Shown here: positions 60,194-64,000 of the stretch, one piece after another
Position numbering within the stretch: position 1 is the first letter of the stretch
How the letters are laid out: each line of letters starts with the position of its first letter
Source: Pagrus major
Taxonomy: Eukaryota > Chordata > Actinopteri > Spariformes > Sparidae
Assembly: GCF_040436345.1 (NCBI RefSeq)
Contig: NC_133223.1
Location: 9,962,847-10,026,846 of the forward strand
Reading direction: 5' to 3'
DNA length: 64,000 bases
Notes under the pieces: model-generated
The model's input: only the letters and a program-made list of their open reading frames with translations
What the model was told of the DNA's origin: nothing
Database searches by the model: none
Translations under genes and position numbers: made by a program

Positions 60194-62163
60194 CAGAGGA
60201 GGATCAAGGTAGTCATGGGCCCCTAGGCTATTTTTTATGTGGGCCCCCCCTTATGCATCATGCTCTCCCAGAAAAAATGTAATTTTGCACCATGTGTAAC
60301 AGTGCAGGAGAATATTTGGCAAACATGACCCACACACACTCCAGTTAGCACACAGGTAGGTCAAATCGAATCGATGAGCTTGATTGGATGAGGTGACCCG
60401 AGTCTGCCCAATCAGTGCTGTTTTGTTTGTTTATTACCCCATGGACCAATAGAGGTCAATGCATTTTTCCATTATTGTACAAGTACCATAATTATACAAG
60501 TGTATTTAAATTTCTAAAAAGTAATCTGACCAATTCAAGGACCCCTCCACAGGGGTGGAGCAGCAATTTTAAATGTGGGGGGGTTCTGGGGTAGCACATG
60601 AGCACCGCAACCACCTTTGGCCCCTGTTTCAGTCTCCAAAACTAATGCGATGCATTTCTAGATTTTCTTCACTAGGATATGCAAAATGTACATTATAGCA
60701 CAACGATCTTTAACCCAAGATATTATATATTCACAATCAATCACATACCATGGTATTAAGAAATTAATGTATATGTCTTATTAAAGAACAAGTGTGAGTG
60801 AGTGAAATTGGCAAGAACACAGTGTTCCTCCCTCTTCTCTTGTGTTATCTCCCTCTTGTCTTCTCTCCAACTTCTCTCCTGTTCTCTCCCTCATCTTCTC
60901 TCATGTTCTCCCCTTCTCCTTCTTGTGTTCTCCCTCTCTTCTCCTGTGTTCTCCCCCTCTTGTCTTCTCTCCAACTTCTCTCCTGTTCTCTCCCTCATCT
61001 TCTCCATGCTCTCCTTTGTCCTGACTCCTGAACTTCCCTTCCTCAGAAACATCCTACATAAAGAACTCAATGTTAATATTCCTGAACATGTAAACTTAGA
61101 ACAAACAGCCTTGATTTTGATTAGGAAACATTCAATTCTTTTGTTGTTCTTTTATCTGCTTTTTATTGATTATTTTATATATATATTGTTGTTCTAATCT
61201 GTTTTAACTAATCTTTCATCCTAGCCTTTATTGTACTCTATTATTTTATTCCTCTTATTATTTAAGATTTTAATAGTTTTATTGCATTTCATTGTCTTCA
61301 TTTCTATTCTTTTCTAGTTTCTGAGAGCAGTAACAGGGATGAGTTGATGTAGGAGATTTTCTTCATTGAAAAGAAGGTTTTAAGCTCCAACAAATAGCTT
61401 TAAGTTACGTAAATGAACACCTACATGGCATTAATGCAAGAATATGAATGTACTTCTATAAAATTGAATTAGTGCATTTATGGATTGAAAGCTAGCTTTC
61501 TGTTTCCCTCCTGTCACATAACTCCACTTAAATGACAGCCTGACTTGAAAAAGTCAATCTTCTGCTGCCTCTTCCTGTTTGGCATTCCTAACAAAAAGAA
61601 TAATGATAATGTTGAATAATATCAAAATCAGTGGCTGTCTCTAGAAAACTATCTGTCAGTTACCATTAACTTTACCTGGCTTGCATTAACTTTGTTTGCC
61701 ACCTGGCTTGCTTAATATTAGCGGACATGCCACAAAGCAAGACATAGTTTAGTTATTTACAGACACAATCCTACATTATTAACTAGTTAAATAACCGTTT
61801 CACACCTCTGCTCTGTTCGCTGTCTGCGGCAGCGAGTGACGGCAGCTCCGTGTTACATGTAAGTGTTTACTTTCCCGGGGGGCGGGACTAGTGGGTTTGG
61901 TCAAATGGCTGTGATTGGCTTGATGGCTGTCAATCAACCTAACTTGGCCAATGGGTTTTCATGTATGGGGGACTGAGGTGCGCTCCATTTTAGTACGCTG
62001 GTACATCGCGAGGGCGGGCAAACGGTTTAATACCTTAGGAGAAAGTCGGGGGGAAGAAATCACCTTGTTTTAAAACTTCCCCACGGCTGTGACGCCAGGG
62101 CCCCTCCACACGTGGGGCCTCTAGGCTGCAGCCTAGGGAAGCCTATGCATTAATCCGCGTCTG
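60194..62163. mobile_element. hAT-type DNA element, non-autonomous, with perfect 8-bp target duplication
   Basis: Left end CAGAGGAGGATC and right end (inverted) CAGACGCGGATT are imperfect terminal inverted repeats. Subterminal GGGCCCCTAGGC and CCTAGGCTGCAGCCTAGG follow the same logic. Flanks are identical: AGTGTACA at 60186-60193 and 62164-62171. 1970 bp, no transposase open frame. It contains a CT-rich minisatellite. Confidence 0.85.
60825..61020. repeat. CT-rich minisatellite inside the hAT element
   Basis: A block of about 50 bp (CTTGTCTTCTCTCCAACTTC and on) occurs at about 60854 and again about 105 bases later, with shorter TTCTC-rich subunits between. Confidence 0.8.
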
Positions 62164-62436
62164 AGTGTACACTTTCTTGTAGACAAATGTTGGTTCTATG
62201 TAGTATTCATATAGTTCTGTCACAGCTACAAGTTATTTGATCCTGCCTAAATGACCCTAGATTTTCCCAATGAGGATTTTAATATCCTTGACACACAGAT
62301 GGACAGATAGAAAACCTTAAAGTCAGAACCGTACAAATACAGATTGGTATTTGTACGGTTGACTCGAGCCTGTTATTTCATTGCGTTCTGGACATTTTCA
62401 AGTTACAGCTTATAATGGTTTGGTTTGTTGCATAAA

Positions 62437-63275
62437 CAGTGGTGCTTGAAAGTTTGTGAACCCTTTTAGAATGTTCTATATTTCTGCATAAATGTGACCT
62501 AAAACAACATCAGATTTTCATGCAAGTACTTAAAGTAGATAAAGAGAACCCAATTAAGCAAATGAGAAAAAAATATTATACTCGGCCATTCATTTATTGA
62601 GGAAAATGATCCAATATTACATATCTGGGAGTGGCAAAAGTATGTGAACATTTACTTTCAGTATTTGGTGTGACCCCCTTGTGCAGCAATAACTGCAACT
62701 AAACATTTCCGGTAACTGTTGATTAGTCTTGCACATCGGCTTGGAGGAATTTTAGCCCATTCCTCCATACAGAAAAGCTTCAACTCTGGGATGTTGGCGG
62801 GTTTTCCTCACATGAACTGCTCACTTTAGGTCCTTCCACAACATTTCGATTGGATTAAGGTCAGGACTTTGACTTGGCCATTCCAAAACATTAACTTTAT
62901 TCTTCTTTAACCATTCTTTGGTTGAACAACTTGTGTGCTTAGGGTCGTTGTCTTGTATGCAAGACAATGACCCTAAGCACACAAGTGGTTCAATCCACAT
63001 TCTCTTGAGATTCAGTGCACGGACATATATGTCCTGACATTTTCCTTTTTAGAATTACTGGTATAATTCAGAATTAAATTGTTCCATCAATGATGGCAAG
63101 CCATCCTAGCCCAGATGCAGCAAAACGGGTCCAAACCATGATACTACCACCACCACGTTTCACAGATGGGATAAGGTTCTTATGCTGGAATGCAGTGTTT
63201 TCCTTTCTCCAAACATGACGCTTCTCATTTAAACCAAAAAGTTCAATTTTGGTCTCATCCATCTACAAAACTAAT
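62437..63275 (-). mobile_element. Tc1-like transposon copy, truncated and rearranged
   Basis: Starts with the terminal sequence CAGTGGTGCTTGAAAGTTTG. The minus strand encodes transposase pieces, notably DETKIELFGLNEKRHVW and GGGSIMVW (63262-63074). The part of the element beyond about 63275 (transposase N-terminus and other terminus) is missing. A near-perfect hairpin at 62930-62985 interrupts the transposase near the DNDPKHTS segment. Confidence 0.85.
62930..62985. repeat. 26-bp inverted repeat, 4-base loop
   Basis: Arms 62930-62955 and 62960-62985 match at 25 of 26 positions. Similarity continues outward for about ten more bases with two mismatches (TTGAACAA versus TTGAACCA). Confidence 0.95.
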
Positions 63276-63732
63276 ACAGCAGGTCTTGGATAATCCCACC
63301 TGGAACAGGTCTGGGTGGATTACTGCTAAATGGATTGCAGTTTAACCAGAATTATTGAAAAAGTGCAGTCATAATTAATTTCATCATTAAGCAGTTTGAT
63401 ATGATAGTGAAGTCATGGAGTCAGCACTCAGTGTAGATGTGACAGAACTACATTAATACTACACACAACTAAAGCCATTGTTATATACAGTTATATACAT
63501 TTTAAAAATGTATATTATATTATATATATATGTATGTATATTATATGTATGTATAATTTTTAAAATGATAGATTCTTTGTTTGGGTAAAAAATTACTTCC
63601 TGTTATTAATTTGATCACTAACGATTCAGCAACAACTATTTAAATGATTACATGTTGCCAAGTTTACTTAGTCTCACTGATGTTCAGCCCAATCCAGTGA
63701 AAAATCAGCCATTGGTGAGGTTTAAATCACAC

Positions 63733-63841
63733 ACTTTTAAAAGGATTTGGCGAACAGCTATAGGATTTTGCAAGTCCCCATGAATCTAATAGAAACTTCA
63801 ACATGATTTTCTTTCGAGAAGATCCAGGACTTGAACTGGGA
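63733..63841 (-). repeat. Dispersed repeat, inverted copy of 59950-60053
   Basis: See the partner at 59950. This copy carries an extra ~15 bp (GCAAAATCCTATAGC region on the minus strand). Confidence 0.7.
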
Positions 63842-63940
63842 AAAGTTCTGGATTTTGGGTGAGTTGGCTTGTAACGAGGTTTTTTCTCCTCCAGATGCAA
63901 AGTGTGAATGTAGGTAAGCTTTATATTCATGACTTTTATC

Positions 63941-63946
<6 letters not shown>

Positions 63947-63991
<45 letters not shown>
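63947..63991. repeat. (TTA)n microsatellite
   Basis: About 15 ATT/TTA units running into a T tract at the window edge. Confidence 0.95.
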
Positions 63992-63992
<1 letters not shown>

Positions 63993-64000
63993 TTTTTTTT

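Noticed and set aside
63895-63913. 19-nt candidate micro-exon with good AG and GT borders downstream of the paralogous exon 1
   Set aside because: Too short, encodes nothing resembling exon 2 of the first gene, and lies among repeats; splice-like borders by chance.

Overview
This window is vertebrate nuclear DNA and almost certainly from a ray-finned (teleost) fish. The genes are split by GT-AG introns. The intergenic and intronic DNA is full of fish-type repeats: Tc1/mariner copies, hAT-like elements, a Tx1/L1-like LINE, a Penelope fragment and very many CA, TA and AAT microsatellites. The species cannot be named from the sequence alone.

Layout. The left part (201-11601, minus) carries the first six coding exons of ints6, the von Willebrand A end of Integrator subunit 6; the rest of the gene lies beyond the left edge. 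A 3.6 kb CpG-rich, repeat-bearing spacer separates it from wdfy2 (15212-33439, plus). That gene is complete in 12 coding exons and 400 codons, with seven WD40 repeats and a FYVE zinc finger. A 5 kb spacer with two TTAA-flanked MITE-like elements follows, then dhrs12 (43606-38573, minus), complete in 10 coding exons and 318 codons, a classical-fold short-chain dehydrogenase. The order and orientation ints6(-) wdfy2(+) dhrs12(-) match, from memory, human 13q14.3, so this is an old conserved block. The three genes are functionally unrelated (snRNA processing and transcription, endosomal scaffold, oxidoreductase).

Beyond dhrs12 the block ends. Two intron-containing tRNA-Leu(CAA) genes lie 1.7 kb apart, each followed by a copy of a ~105 bp repeat carrying a CTCF-like core. 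Next comes a 4 kb decayed Tx1-like LINE on the minus strand (about 46762-50870).

The least familiar part is 51089-59614. A six-exon gene (51207-56940, plus) encodes a predicted 1415-residue secreted protein: signal peptide, a nine-cysteine ectodomain that weakly recalls egg-coat ZP-N-like modules, a duplicated acidic WGF(D/E)(D/E)IP segment, and a giant Thr/Ala/Pro mucin-like tail of over 1000 residues made of a 15-bp coding minisatellite with higher-order repeats. A paralogous first exon with a matching promoter lies 8.2 kb downstream (59440-59614); its remaining exons are not visible. The right end holds a Penelope-like reverse transcriptase remnant, an hAT-type element with a perfect 8-bp target duplication, and a rearranged Tc1-like copy.

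All exon boundaries were set by eye from reading frame, splice dinucleotides and remembered family sequences. No database search was possible.
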